Of a stretch of 64,000 nucleotides of DNA, positions 17,476 through 26,262 are shown one piece after another. Made by a program: the position numbers and the translations under genes. The first letter of the stretch is position 1, and the number at the start of each line of letters is the position of its first letter. The DNA is from Paenibacillus ihbetae (GTDB taxonomy: Bacteria > Bacillota > Bacilli > Paenibacillales > Paenibacillaceae): NCBI RefSeq assembly GCF_002741055.1, contig NZ_CP016809.1, forward strand, positions 3,450,501 through 3,514,500, read 5' to 3'. The notes beneath the pieces were generated by a model. That model was not told where the DNA came from. It searched no databases and worked only from the letters and a program-made list of their open reading frames with translations.

Positions 17476-18525
17476 GTGGCAGGGAACGAAATTTTTGATG
17501 TGACGGTTATTGGCGGCGGGCCGGCTGGCTTATATTCGGCTTTCTACAGCGGGCTTCGCGGAATGAAGACCAAGATTATTGAATATCAGCCGGTACTGGG
17601 CGGGAAGGTTCACGTCTATCCGGAAAAAATGATATGGGATGTCGGAGGCCAGACTCCGATTACCGGCGCCAAGCTGATCGAGCAGATGGTTCAGCAGGGC
17701 CTGACCTTCAGTCCGGAAGTGCTGCTGAATGAGAAGGTGGAATCCATTTCCCGTAACGAGGAAGGAATCTTCGAATTACATACCGCGAATTCCGGCACCC
17801 ACCTCTCGAGAACGGTCATCGTTGCCGTTGGCGGGGGCATTCTCAATCCGCAGAAGCTGCAGATTGAAGGAGCCGAGCGGTTCGAGGTGTCGAACCTCAA
17901 CTATACCGTCAAATCGCTGCAGCATTTCAAGGATAAGACCGTGATTATATCCGGCGGCGGCAACTCCGCCATCGACTGGGCGAATGAACTCGAGCCGGTC
18001 GCGAAGAAGGTATACCTGGCATACCGGAAGGAAGAGCTGAGCGGCCACGAGGCCCAGGTCGATCAGCTGCTGAACAGCTCGGCCAGCTGCTTCTTCCATA
18101 CGCAGATTACGAAGCTGATCGCTTCGGAGAACCACGAGACCATCGAGCGGGTGGAGCTCACGAACACCAAGACCGGTGAGATAAACGTCATTGAGGTCGA
18201 CGAGGTCATTATCAACCACGGCTATGAACGCGACATTTCCCTGCTTGAGAACAGCAGGCTTGGGATCGAACGCGTGGACGATTATTATATTGCCGGGAAC
18301 GGACACTGCCAATCCTCCGTGCCCGGACTGTATGCCGCAGGGGATATCCTGCATTACGACGGGAAGCTGCATCTGATTGCCGGCGCGTTCCAGGATGCGG
18401 CCAATGCGGTCAACAGCGCCAAGCGCTTTATCGAGCCGGAAGCGCACCGCAGCGCGATGGTATCGTCGCATAACGAGGTGTTCAAGGAGCGCAACCGCGA
18501 GCTCGTGAAGCAGATGATTAAATAG
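17476..18525 (+). CDS. Ferredoxin/flavodoxin-NADP+ reductase, type 2 (YcgT/YumC-like)
   Basis: 349 aa thioredoxin-reductase-like flavoprotein without the CxxC active site. FAD motif GGGPAG near residue 13, NADP-binding motif ISGGGNSA near 160, and the C-terminal FAD contact YAAGDI. Such enzymes pass electrons between NADPH and ferredoxin or flavodoxin. Iron control here suggests it supplies electrons for reducing imported ferric siderophores. GTG 17476 follows GGAGGTG. Bacillus ycgT is likewise in the Fur regulon, as I recall. Confidence 0.9.
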   Translation: MAGNEIFDVTVIGGGPAGLYSAFYSGLRGMKTKIIEYQPVLGGKVHVYPEKMIWDVGGQTPITGAKLIEQMVQQGLTFSPEVLLNEKVESISRNEEGIFELHTANSGTHLSRTVIVAVGGGILNPQKLQIEGAERFEVSNLNYTVKSLQHFKDKTVIISGGGNSAIDWANELEPVAKKVYLAYRKEELSGHEAQVDQLLNSSASCFFHTQITKLIASENHETIERVELTNTKTGEINVIEVDEVIINHGYERDISLLENSRLGIERVDDYYIAGNGHCQSSVPGLYAAGDILHYDGKLHLIAGAFQDAANAVNSAKRFIEPEAHRSAMVSSHNEVFKERNRELVKQMIK

Positions 18526-18548
18526 CGGCAGCTGCATGGCAATGATGA

Positions 18549-18577
18549 AAGAGGGATCCAGCGAATGGATCCCTCTT
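18549..18577. terminator. Bidirectional terminator
   Basis: Perfect 12-bp stem AAGAGGGATCCA (18549-18560) / TGGATCCCTCTT (18566-18577), loop of five, between two converging genes and only 2 bp from the tetR stop. Confidence 0.7.
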
Positions 18578-18579
18578 CG

Positions 18580-19188
18580 TTATGCCTTGCTTACGATGCC
18601 GGATGTGATCAGCGGCCCGTAATTAATCAGCTGCGTCATCAGAGCGCCCATCTCTTCTGCGGACAGATTCATCCCCGACTCGATCCAGTGGATGACCAGC
18701 CCGATATTGGCCGAGGTCATGTAGGCAATCAGATAGTCGCTTGGAATCCGGCTATTCTGTGCTGCCATTCGAAAGGCCTGCTTGTCGTACATATTCTCGG
18801 TCATGAACTGCCGGAATTGACGCACGAAAGACATATCCCCGTTAGGCCCGAGGACGGCTTTGATAAAGTCGCCGTGTTTGATGAGCACCTCGAATATTTG
18901 AATGGAGGGCGGATATGGCTCGCCTTTCTCCGCATAAATCCTGGTATCCCTCGGGTCGATTTCCAGGACGATGCTACGGATCTCCGCAATCACTTCTTCC
19001 TTCAACTTCTCAAGCATGTCCGGCACGTCCCTGTAGTGAAGATAGAACGTCCCCCGGTTAATATCCGCGCGGCTCGTTATGTCCGTCACGGTGATGGCGT
19101 TAACGGACTTCTCCTGCATAAGCTCAAACAACGTTTTGCGCAGCAGCTGATTCGTGCGAATCTGCCTGCGGTCCGTTTTTCTAGGCAA
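18580..19188 (-). CDS. TetR-family transcriptional regulator
   Basis: 202 aa from TTG 19188 behind AGGGGGAC. The TetR helix-turn-helix is ITVTDITSRADINRGTFYLHYRD (split motif, residues about 33-55), and the rest is the ligand-binding helical domain. Divergent to a YhgE/Pip-like membrane gene, with repeated TGAACA/TGTTCA half-sites between, so it probably represses both. Confidence 0.9.
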   Translation of the reverse strand: MPRKTDRRQIRTNQLLRKTLFELMQEKSVNAITVTDITSRADINRGTFYLHYRDVPDMLEKLKEEVIAEIRSIVLEIDPRDTRIYAEKGEPYPPSIQIFEVLIKHGDFIKAVLGPNGDMSFVRQFRQFMTENMYDKQAFRMAAQNSRIPSDYLIAYMTSANIGLVIHWIESGMNLSAEEMGALMTQLINYGPLITSGIVSKA

Positions 19189-19224
19189 AGCGTGTCCCCC
19201 TAACCGATGATTTTATCCATTTTA

Positions 19225-19340
19225 ATGAACACCAAGCTTGTTCATGATGAGTAATGAACACTCGGAATAAAGCTGATGATTGAACAACATTCTTTCCTCA
19301 TTATAATTAACGGTGTGATCATTAATCAACACAATGTTCA
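19225..19340. promoter_or_regulatory. TetR operator region
   Basis: ATGAACA (19225-19231), 7 bp, TGTTCAT (19239-19245) is a perfect palindrome. More half-sites lie at 19255, 19281 and 19335. The site at 19281 overlaps the -35 of a plus-strand promoter, TTGAAC (19280-19285), 16 bp, TATAAT (19302-19307). Multi-site repression is inferred. Confidence 0.6.
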
Positions 19341-19361
19341 TTATAATAGGGAGTGGTGGAT

Positions 19362-20540
19362 ATGGTTTTTTTTAAGCAAAAAATGCTATGGATTGGCGCT
19401 TTGGCAGTCCTTCTGGCGTTGACGGTTTTCGGCGTTGCCATGATGGGCTCGATCGTAGGCGCAAAGCCAAAATCTCTGCCAGTGGCGCTGGTCGTGCTGG
19501 ATCAGCCTGCAGCGCTTCCGAACGGGGAGACGCTTGCTGTGGGTGAGAAGATGAAGGGAATGCTGGAGCAAAACACGCAGCTGCCCGTTCGGTGGGAGAT
19601 CGTAGCTTCGGAGGCGGAAGCTAGGGAAGGGATGGATGCACAGCAATATTACGGAGCGTTGGTGCTTCCGGAGAATCTCAGCTCAGGCATGCTGACCCTT
19701 CAGTCTCCGGCTCCCAACCCGGCTGTCATTCACATACTGGTAAACGAGGGGATGAATGCCCAAGCGTCCGCCGTGGTCAAGCAAATGCTTGGGCAGGTGC
19801 TCAAGATGGCGGGGTCGCAGCTATCCATGCAGGCGTTGGACATGATCGGTTCCCGGACGGAGGTGCTGCCAGTGGCAACGGCTCAAGCGCTGCTAACCCC
19901 ATTTGTGGTTCAAGAGGAGATGCTCCACCCGGTCGGAGCTAATCACGCAAGCGGCAATGCGCCGGGACTGCTGACGCAAATTCTATGGATCGGCTGCCTG
20001 ATTATTAGCTTGTCCTTGTTCCAGGCGCTGCAGAGAACGACAGCTGATGGCAGCACCAGGGGAATTGCCATCTTGCTGCAAGGGGCTTCCGGTCTGCTGT
20101 TGGTTGGTCTGGCCTCCGGTTTCCTGGTGTGGATGGCTTCCTCCTGGTACGGCATGGAGCTTGCGAACGGGGGCGGCGTTTGGCTGATGCTGTGGCTGGC
20201 CGGGTCTGCCTTTTTCCTCCTGCAGTCCACTCTGCTTAACTGGATGGGACTTCCGGCTATGGGGATCCTGGTGCTCCTGATGTTCTTCTCGATGCCGCTT
20301 CTCAATATGGCGCCGGAGTTTCTGCCGCAGGCCACGCAGGATTGGTTGTACTCGTGGACCCCTCTTCGGTTTGCCGCATCGGCGCTCCGGGATGTCATGT
20401 ATTTTGACGGATCGGCATCCGCAACGGCAAATCATACGGTACTATGGGCTATCGCCGGCGGTTTCTTGGTATTGCTCTTAGCTTCGATGGTGAAGAAGGG
20501 GAGACGCTCGGATAAAGGAAAGTCGGTTGCGGCATCGTAA
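19362..20540 (+). CDS. YhgE/Pip-like ABC-2-type membrane protein
   Basis: 392 aa. One N-terminal helix, an external domain of about 180 residues (KPKSLPVALVVLDQPAALPN...), then about five C-terminal helices. This matches the YhgE/Pip and DUF3533 group of ABC-2-like permeases, which lack an ATPase of their own and are linked to phage infection, secretion or export. Start ATG 19362, as GTG 19353 overlaps the ribosome site. Probably TetR-controlled. Exact role unknown. Confidence 0.75.
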   Translation: MVFFKQKMLWIGALAVLLALTVFGVAMMGSIVGAKPKSLPVALVVLDQPAALPNGETLAVGEKMKGMLEQNTQLPVRWEIVASEAEAREGMDAQQYYGALVLPENLSSGMLTLQSPAPNPAVIHILVNEGMNAQASAVVKQMLGQVLKMAGSQLSMQALDMIGSRTEVLPVATAQALLTPFVVQEEMLHPVGANHASGNAPGLLTQILWIGCLIISLSLFQALQRTTADGSTRGIAILLQGASGLLLVGLASGFLVWMASSWYGMELANGGGVWLMLWLAGSAFFLLQSTLLNWMGLPAMGILVLLMFFSMPLLNMAPEFLPQATQDWLYSWTPLRFAASALRDVMYFDGSASATANHTVLWAIAGGFLVLLLASMVKKGRRSDKGKSVAAS

Positions 20541-20666
20541 CATAAGCGGATGAGCGCTCGAGATAGCACATGGAAAAGGAAACTATACGATGGATTACTG
20601 GATTACGGAGTGGTCCTTCATAAGAGGTTATGGACGGGGATAAGTACGATGTAACGGTTGAATGAT

Positions 20667-20727
20667 GCAGGGCGCCCCTTGATCTCAATCCTAAAAGCAG
20701 GATGCCGATATCAAGGGGACGCCCTGC
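20667..20727. repeat. Long hairpin at the 3' end of trpS
   Basis: GCAGGGCG plus CCCCTTGAT (20667-20683) pairs with ATCAAGGGG (20710-20718) and CGCCCTGC (20720-20727), leaving one bulged A. The loop can form ATCCT/AGGAT. There is no T run, so it is either an atypical terminator or an mRNA-stabilising end. Confidence 0.6.
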
Positions 20728-20734
20728 GGTGCTT

Positions 20735-21718
20735 TCAGAACGTGACAAATCCCATCGCTTTCTTCGCGGCAAGCAGCGTCTGGCCGGCAATTTCGGAAGC
20801 ACGCTTCGCACCGTCCGACAGGATCAGATCAAGCTCGGCGGAATTCACGATGCGGCGGAATCTCTCCTGGATCGGCTGCAGCTTATCAATGACCACTTCG
20901 GCCAGTTCTTTCTTGAACGTGCCGTATCCCTGGCCTTCATACCGCTTTTCGATGACAGGGATTTCCTCCTCGGAAAATATGGAATACATCTCGATCAGAT
21001 TGCTGACCGCCGGCTTCTGCTCCCAGTCGTACCGAACCTGTCCGTCCGAGTCGGTTACGGCTTTGGAGAACTTCTTGCGGATATCCTCCGGCGTATCCAT
21101 CATGTGGACACAGCTGTTTCTGTTCGGATTGCTCTTGCTCATTTTCTTGGACGGATCGTCAAGACCCATAATGCGGGAGCCAATATCCTGAATAATCGGC
21201 TCAGGCATCGTAAACGTGCGGCCATACCGGTTATTGAACCGATCGGCCAGATCGCGGGTCAGCTCCAGATGCTGCTTCTGGTCATCGCCGACAGGCACAT
21301 GCGTTGCCTGATAGAGCAGCACATCGGCAGCCATCAGGACCGGGTACGTGAACAGGGCGGAGCTAACCGTATCCTGTCCGGCGGATTTCTCCTTGAACTG
21401 GGTCATCCGCTTTAATTCCCCGAAATGCGCCTGCGTCTCCAGCAACCAGCCCAGCTGGGCGTGTTCAGGGACCTGCGATTGCAGAAAAATCGTTGCTTTG
21501 TCGGGATCGATCCCCGATGCGATATACAGCGCGGCAATGTCCCGCGAGCGCTGGTGCAGCTCCTTGGGATCCTGATAGACGGTCACTGCATGCAGATCCG
21601 GCACAAAGAAATAGGAGTCATACTCATGCTGCAGCTTCACATATTGACGGAGCGCGCCTCCATACCCGCCAATATTCAAATCCCCGCTTGGCTTGATGCC
21701 TGATAATAATCGTTTCAT
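20735..21718 (-). CDS. trpS: Tryptophanyl-tRNA synthetase
   Basis: 327 aa class I synthetase that charges tRNA-Trp. The first signature reads PSGDLNIGG (10-18), with Asn where many enzymes have His, and the second is the intact KKMSKS. The region VPVGDDQKQHLELTRDLA is diagnostic of TrpS. ATG 21718 follows AGGAGGTG; a frame-open extension upstream has no ribosome site and runs into the leader. Expression is controlled by a Trp T-box directly upstream. Confidence 0.95.
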   Translation of the reverse strand: MKRLLSGIKPSGDLNIGGYGGALRQYVKLQHEYDSYFFVPDLHAVTVYQDPKELHQRSRDIAALYIASGIDPDKATIFLQSQVPEHAQLGWLLETQAHFGELKRMTQFKEKSAGQDTVSSALFTYPVLMAADVLLYQATHVPVGDDQKQHLELTRDLADRFNNRYGRTFTMPEPIIQDIGSRIMGLDDPSKKMSKSNPNRNSCVHMMDTPEDIRKKFSKAVTDSDGQVRYDWEQKPAVSNLIEMYSIFSEEEIPVIEKRYEGQGYGTFKKELAEVVIDKLQPIQERFRRIVNSAELDLILSDGAKRASEIAGQTLLAAKKAMGFVTF

Positions 21719-21747
21719 CACACACCTCCTGATCGTTTGCGAACAAC

Positions 21748-22040
21748 ACAAAAACACCTCATCCCTCTATGGGACGAAGTGTAACTCCGCGGTACCACCC
21801 GAATTCGACCGTACAGCCGCTCTTAACCATGACACGGGAGGAATGGGGAAGGGGAACTACGCCATTCTTCCTGTCATATCTCCCATGATAACGGAGGAGA
21901 GCCGTCAAGGCCTACTGCCCCGGCATTAGCCGAAGGTTCGGGTTGAAGCGAGAAGATCCATTCACTTATTCCGGGGTACCGGGCCTCGCACCATTCGCCG
22001 GTTCGCTTGGACCTCGAAAGATAAGCTACTATTTCTTCTC
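21748..22040 (-). promoter_or_regulatory. Trp-specific T-box riboswitch
   Basis: On the minus strand the T-box core GGGTGGTACCGCGG occupies 21787-21800. The terminator ACACTTCGTCCC/GGGATGAGGTGT (21754-21782) is followed by a T run. Stem I starts with GAGAAGA near 22040 and closes with TCTTCTC. The specifier loop reads GTGAA-TGG-A, so the specifier codon is UGG (21958-21960), matching tryptophan. Uncharged tRNA-Trp would favour read-through into trpS. Confidence 0.92.
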
Positions 22041-22170
22041 CTAGCCGTGTGGTATGTTGTTCTTGAAATCATCTGTGCAGCTCTTTTTCGAATGAGAAGA
22101 GAGAACAAGATGATTTGATGAGTATCATCACACAGGTGTTAGGCGAATGTCAAGAGTGTGAGGAGGATTC

Positions 22171-22442
22171 ATGTTGAAGGATCAGGATACGGCGATTCTC
22201 GCTGATGGATTAACCATACTGTCGCAGTGCAGACGGGAAACGGGGGATATTTGGCAGGCCCATTACGGAGCGGCCTCGATTGCGGGTTATTTTTTTGCAA
22301 AGGCAAACCGGTTGACCGGGAAGGTCGAAGAGGCCGTGGCGGTGGAGAATCGGAGGATTGGAACCGGGTTTCGGAAGCGCCGGCGAAGGCGATGGAGAAT
22401 TTCCGGTCGATTATCCATCCGGTTCAGACGATAATTTCTTGA
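22171..22442 (+). pseudogene. Frameshifted remnant of a larger protein
   Basis: ATG 22171 has a GAGGAGG site and opens a protein-like frame (DIWQAHYGAASIAGYFFAKA). After about 55 codons it turns into low-complexity Arg-rich sequence, while a neighbouring frame becomes protein-like (SEDWNRVSEAPAKAMENFRS) and ends at 22442. A frameshift near 22330-22345 in an N-terminal fragment explains this. The parent family is not identified. Confidence 0.4.
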
Positions 22443-22508
22443 AGAGAGGTAACCTTTTTCACACAGATCGGCACTTAAGGGATAGAGACACCGGGAAAGG
22501 AGGGTTAG

Positions 22509-24101
22509 ATGAACGTGTTTCAGTGGATTGAGGAAGCCCGGCAGGGCAGTGCGGAGGCTCAGGAAAGCCTGGTCCGGCATTATACCGGAATGGCGCTGGC
22601 CGTAGCCTACGATAAATTGCAGGATCCCCACTCGGCGGAGGATGCCGTGCAGGAGGCCTTTACGGAGGCTTTTGCAAATCTGCATAAGCTGCAGGATCCC
22701 CGGCGTTTTCCCGGATGGTTCAAAGTGATCGTTGAACGGCAGTGCTACAGGGACCTGCGCCGCAAGCAGCTTCATGCGTTACCGCTGCATGAGATGGAAG
22801 TTCCGGCTTCCGACCAGCGGAGCCTGGAGACGGTTGTGGAAAAAAAAGAACTGATCGGCCAGCTGCATGCCACGATTGGGGGGTTGCCGCCAGGCCTGCG
22901 GATCGCAGTCCAGCTCTATTATTTTCAAGGCTACAGCCTGCAGGAGATTTCGCAATATCTGGGCATATCCCTGGCAGCTTTGAAGAAGCGGCTCTTTGAT
23001 GCCCGGCGGAAGCTGAAGAACACGCTTCATGTAGCCGACTTTGTATCGGTGTTCACCGATCTATATGAGGGAGGCAGGCGTATGCTGCATATTGTCAACG
23101 GAGATTCAGTGGGGGATAAGCTGAAGCAAGGGAACATTCAAGGGGATATCCTGGTGTGGAGAGAGCTTTATTCGTTTGGCCCGGTCTTTCCGAAGATGGA
23201 CGAGCCGGATTATCGCAGAACGAGAGCTCGCTATTTGGAGCAAACGCTCGGGATTCCGCAGAAGGAATATATCGAGACCTGCGAGTTGCAGGAGAAGAAG
23301 CTTCAGGATTATCAAAAATATGATGAAGTCGTGCTCTGGTTTGAGCATGACCTGTTTGACCAGACCATGCTGGCCTATTTGCTGCATTGGTTTAAGGAGA
23401 AGTCATTGGGAAGTACGAAGCTGAGCCTGCTGTGCATTGGCGCCTATCCGGGCATTGAGCTTTTTCGCGGATTGGGGCAGCTCAGCACGGAGCAGCTCGA
23501 GACTTTATCGGGCACATGGCACGCGATTGGAGAAGACGAGCTTGCGCTCGGCAGCATGTTGTGGGAAGCCTATACCTCGGATCGGCCAGAGAAACATCAG
23601 CGCATGCTGGAGGTGGATTCCTCGGCACTGCCTTTTGCAAGGGATGCATTCGAGGCCCATCTTGCCCGGCTGCCCTGGGTGGGCAATGGGCTCGGAATCA
23701 TCGAGCAGACGACGTTAGAGGCTGTAGCGGATGGAGTTCATCAGCCGTATGAGTTGTTCCGAAGGGTAGGAGACCAGCTCCATATGCTCGGCATGGGGGA
23801 CCTGGAATTCTGGTATTACCTCGCGAGGATGACGGAGGGAGCGGCCCCCTTGCTGGTTATTGACGGCACAGCGCCGTTTCCGGACTTCAAACTGGCTGTA
23901 CCCCATTTCCAAGATCGGGTGCTGCAAGTGACGAGTTTGGGGCATGAGGTACTAGCCGGCAAGACCGACTATGCTGGCAACGGAACGATCGATAAATGGG
24001 TAGGAGGCTTGCAGGTTCGAGGGAAGAATCCGTCATGGCGCTGGGACCCGGAGCGAAAGTCGGTTGTGCGGATGGGCGAATCCGATGGAACAACGAATTG
24101 A
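22509..24101 (+). CDS. ECF sigma factor fused to a DUF1835 protein
   Basis: 530 aa. Residues 1-175 form an ECF-type sigma factor: region 2 (about 20-85, with AYDKLQDPHSAEDAVQEAF) and region 4 (about 125-170, with YSLQEISQYLGISLAALKKR). From Met192 a DUF1835 domain starts (MLHIVNGDSVGDKL, VLVWREL-like DILVWRELYSFGPV), and the end resembles DUF3658. DUF1835 proteins are usually separate. Met192 (ATG 23082) has its own GAGGGAGG site, so a second, sigma-less product is possible. The main start ATG 22509 follows AAAGGAGGG. No anti-sigma gene is adjacent; the C-terminal part may take over control, which is inference. Confidence 0.85.
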   Translation: MNVFQWIEEARQGSAEAQESLVRHYTGMALAVAYDKLQDPHSAEDAVQEAFTEAFANLHKLQDPRRFPGWFKVIVERQCYRDLRRKQLHALPLHEMEVPASDQRSLETVVEKKELIGQLHATIGGLPPGLRIAVQLYYFQGYSLQEISQYLGISLAALKKRLFDARRKLKNTLHVADFVSVFTDLYEGGRRMLHIVNGDSVGDKLKQGNIQGDILVWRELYSFGPVFPKMDEPDYRRTRARYLEQTLGIPQKEYIETCELQEKKLQDYQKYDEVVLWFEHDLFDQTMLAYLLHWFKEKSLGSTKLSLLCIGAYPGIELFRGLGQLSTEQLETLSGTWHAIGEDELALGSMLWEAYTSDRPEKHQRMLEVDSSALPFARDAFEAHLARLPWVGNGLGIIEQTTLEAVADGVHQPYELFRRVGDQLHMLGMGDLEFWYYLARMTEGAAPLLVIDGTAPFPDFKLAVPHFQDRVLQVTSLGHEVLAGKTDYAGNGTIDKWVGGLQVRGKNPSWRWDPERKSVVRMGESDGTTN

Positions 24102-24165
24102 GGGGAAAGAGCGACCTTGATTGGGCAGCATATTAACGGATCCAATTAACAGCAGAATATAGCAT

Positions 24166-24214
24166 AAGGGCTATCCTTCTTGGCGTTACTGCCGAGCAAG
24201 AATAGCCCTTCTTC
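24166..24214. terminator. Bidirectional terminator
   Basis: AAGGGCTAT (24166-24174) pairs with ATAGCCCTT (24202-24210), with further pairing inside, between the converging sigma-DUF1835 and SDR genes. Confidence 0.65.
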
Positions 24215-24218
24215 ACAG

Positions 24219-24983
24219 TTACAGATGAGAACCGCCGGTTGCGTCAACCATTTGTCCCGTTACCCAGCGCCCGTCGCTTGATGCCAGAAACGCTACGACA
24301 TCCGCAATATCGGATGGCTGGCCGATTCGGCCAAGCGCGGACATCTCCGCGGCATGCTGCTGTCCTTCCGGCGTATGCAGCCAGGATGCATTCACGTCGG
24401 TGTCCACAATCCCTGGAAGCACCGCGTTCACCGTAATTCCGCGCGGTCCCAGCAGCTTGGCAAGATGCAAGGTAAACGTATTGACCGCTCCCTTTGTGAT
24501 GTTGTAGGCCATAATATGCGGATAGGCGATCCGCGTCACGCCGGAGGAAATGTTGACGATGCGGCCGCCGTCGCGCAGGAGCGGGAGGGCCTGTTGGACG
24601 AGGAAGAACGGAGCCTTCACATTAACGGCAAGGAGCTCGTCAAGGCCCTCCTCGGTCGTCTCTTCGAAGGTGCTTGAGGTTCCGATGCCTGCATTATTCA
24701 CCAGAATATCGAAACGGGTGTCTCCCGTGATGCGAAGCAGCTCCTCTTCCAGTGAATGAATAAGCCCTTTGGCTCCGTCTACCGATTTCAGGTTGGCGCC
24801 TAAGGCGACAGCCCGCCCGCCCTGATTCTGAATGGTCTGGACAACCTCCTCCGCTGCATCCCTGCGCGTTCCGTAATGAACAGCGACCAGTGCCCCTTCT
24901 TCCGCGAGCCGAAGCGCAATTCCTTTGCCGATTCCTCGGCTTCCGCCTGTAACCAATGCAATTTTGTCTTCCAAACGTTTCAT
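24219..24983 (-). CDS. SDR-family NAD(P)-dependent oxidoreductase
   Basis: 254 aa classical short-chain dehydrogenase. TGGSRGIG cofactor loop (about 12-19), NNAG, catalytic Ser in NISSGV, and Tyr/Lys in YNITK. ATG 24983 follows AGAGGAG; the upstream extension has none. The basic residue after the glycine motif and the HYGTRRDAAEEVV stretch favour NADP(H). Adjacent to a MerR regulator gene but separated by about 220 bp with no visible signal. Substrate unknown. Confidence 0.88.
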   Translation of the reverse strand: MKRLEDKIALVTGGSRGIGKGIALRLAEEGALVAVHYGTRRDAAEEVVQTIQNQGGRAVALGANLKSVDGAKGLIHSLEEELLRITGDTRFDILVNNAGIGTSSTFEETTEEGLDELLAVNVKAPFFLVQQALPLLRDGGRIVNISSGVTRIAYPHIMAYNITKGAVNTFTLHLAKLLGPRGITVNAVLPGIVDTDVNASWLHTPEGQQHAAEMSALGRIGQPSDIADVVAFLASSDGRWVTGQMVDATGGSHL

Positions 24984-25205
24984 GAAAACCCCACTCCTCT
25001 TGTTTGATTTAAAGCTACTGTACACTCTCCTGTTAAGGGGAGAGTCAAGAGGGGAAGTTAGAATCTTTTTCGAAAGTTATTTTATGAACAAAACAGACAT
25101 GCGCGATTACTGCTGCTGCGAGCACGTATGGAGGCAAAAGGAGGCTCGCTCTAGGCGTTAGTTATAGTCTGAATCACCGCCCCCGGCAGGGTCTCCGGCA
25201 TTCTA

Positions 25206-26054
25206 TCACGATATGGAAGGGTCATACTCCGCATTACCTAGCAAGGGAATAAGCAATTCGGCAGGGCGCTTCCTGCCGTAAATATCTTTATCCGAAGTGA
25301 GATAGATTTCGCGGATCGGCTCCCGGTCCGATTGAACGAGTCTTTGGGACGAAATCCATGCCTTGAGCTCGGGTATGACGGGACAGCTATAGCCGTACGG
25401 ATCACAATGATGGAGAAGAGAGGCGGCAGTTTGCAGCTCCGGCAGGACATACACACGCACCCGGTCATTGGAAGGTATGTCCCTGGTTATGGGGAGGGCG
25501 ACCTCCATGTCTGCCACATCGGCATTCCCGCCTGCCTCGTCATGCCAAAGGATGATAAGCTGTCCGGCTTCCTCTTCGCCTTGAAGAGCGGCATATTTCG
25601 TAATTTCATCGAGCAGGAGGCATAGCTGGCTGCGAGGGATTTGGTCACGAATCGAAGCAACGCGCTGAGACGGGACCTTCCGGGTTCGGAAGGATTCCGC
25701 GGGATTCCCCGTCCCGATGTGCTCCAGGCGGGACATTCTGCTATTGACCTCATCCAGCTGCAGCTGGAGACTTTGCACCGTCTCCTGAAGCTCCTTCATT
25801 TTCTCGGAAAGCCTGTCTCTAACGGCATCGGCTCTTATATTGTCTTCCAAAAACGGCCTGAGCTGTTCCAATGTAAACCCCTGATCTTTGTAGGCGGCAA
25901 TCCGCTTGACGGTCAGAAGCTGCTCCTCGGCGTAATAACGGTATCCGCTTTGTTCATCCACGTGGGCCGGCTTGAGCAGGCCCAGCTCGTCATAATAGCG
26001 CAGTGCTTTGATGGACAGTCCGCTGACCTTGGCAAAAGCGCTGATCTTCATCAT
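25206..26054 (-). CDS. MerR-family regulator with GyrI-like effector domain
   Basis: 282 aa. N-terminal MerR winged helix (FAKVSGLSIKALRYYDELGLL, then YRYYAEEQL), a long coiled coil (about 80-115, with QETVQSLQLQLDEVNSRM), and a C-terminal BmrR/GyrI-like drug-binding domain. Proteins of this build bind lipophilic cations or drugs and activate an efflux gene. ATG 26054 or 26051 behind AAGGAGG. The divergent membrane gene at 26263 is the likely target. The intergenic inverted repeat AAACT-TCT-AGTTT (26192-26204) is a possible operator. Confidence 0.87.
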   Translation of the reverse strand: MMKISAFAKVSGLSIKALRYYDELGLLKPAHVDEQSGYRYYAEEQLLTVKRIAAYKDQGFTLEQLRPFLEDNIRADAVRDRLSEKMKELQETVQSLQLQLDEVNSRMSRLEHIGTGNPAESFRTRKVPSQRVASIRDQIPRSQLCLLLDEITKYAALQGEEEAGQLIILWHDEAGGNADVADMEVALPITRDIPSNDRVRVYVLPELQTAASLLHHCDPYGYSCPVIPELKAWISSQRLVQSDREPIREIYLTSDKDIYGRKRPAELLIPLLGNAEYDPSIS

Positions 26055-26262
26055 CCAATATGCCGCCTCCTTGCGATGTAGGTTTTTTAACCGTGTGGAT
26101 AAAGATATCATATCCCGCTATTCAGCGGACGTAAATGGCCCGGTTTCAGTGGAATCAGGCATATCTGATTGAATGTCCGCGACAAAATCTTAAACTTCTA
26201 GTTTCAACGCAGAGCGGGAAGTATAAGGATAGGTAGACGAAGAAGCAGGGAGGGAACCCCTC

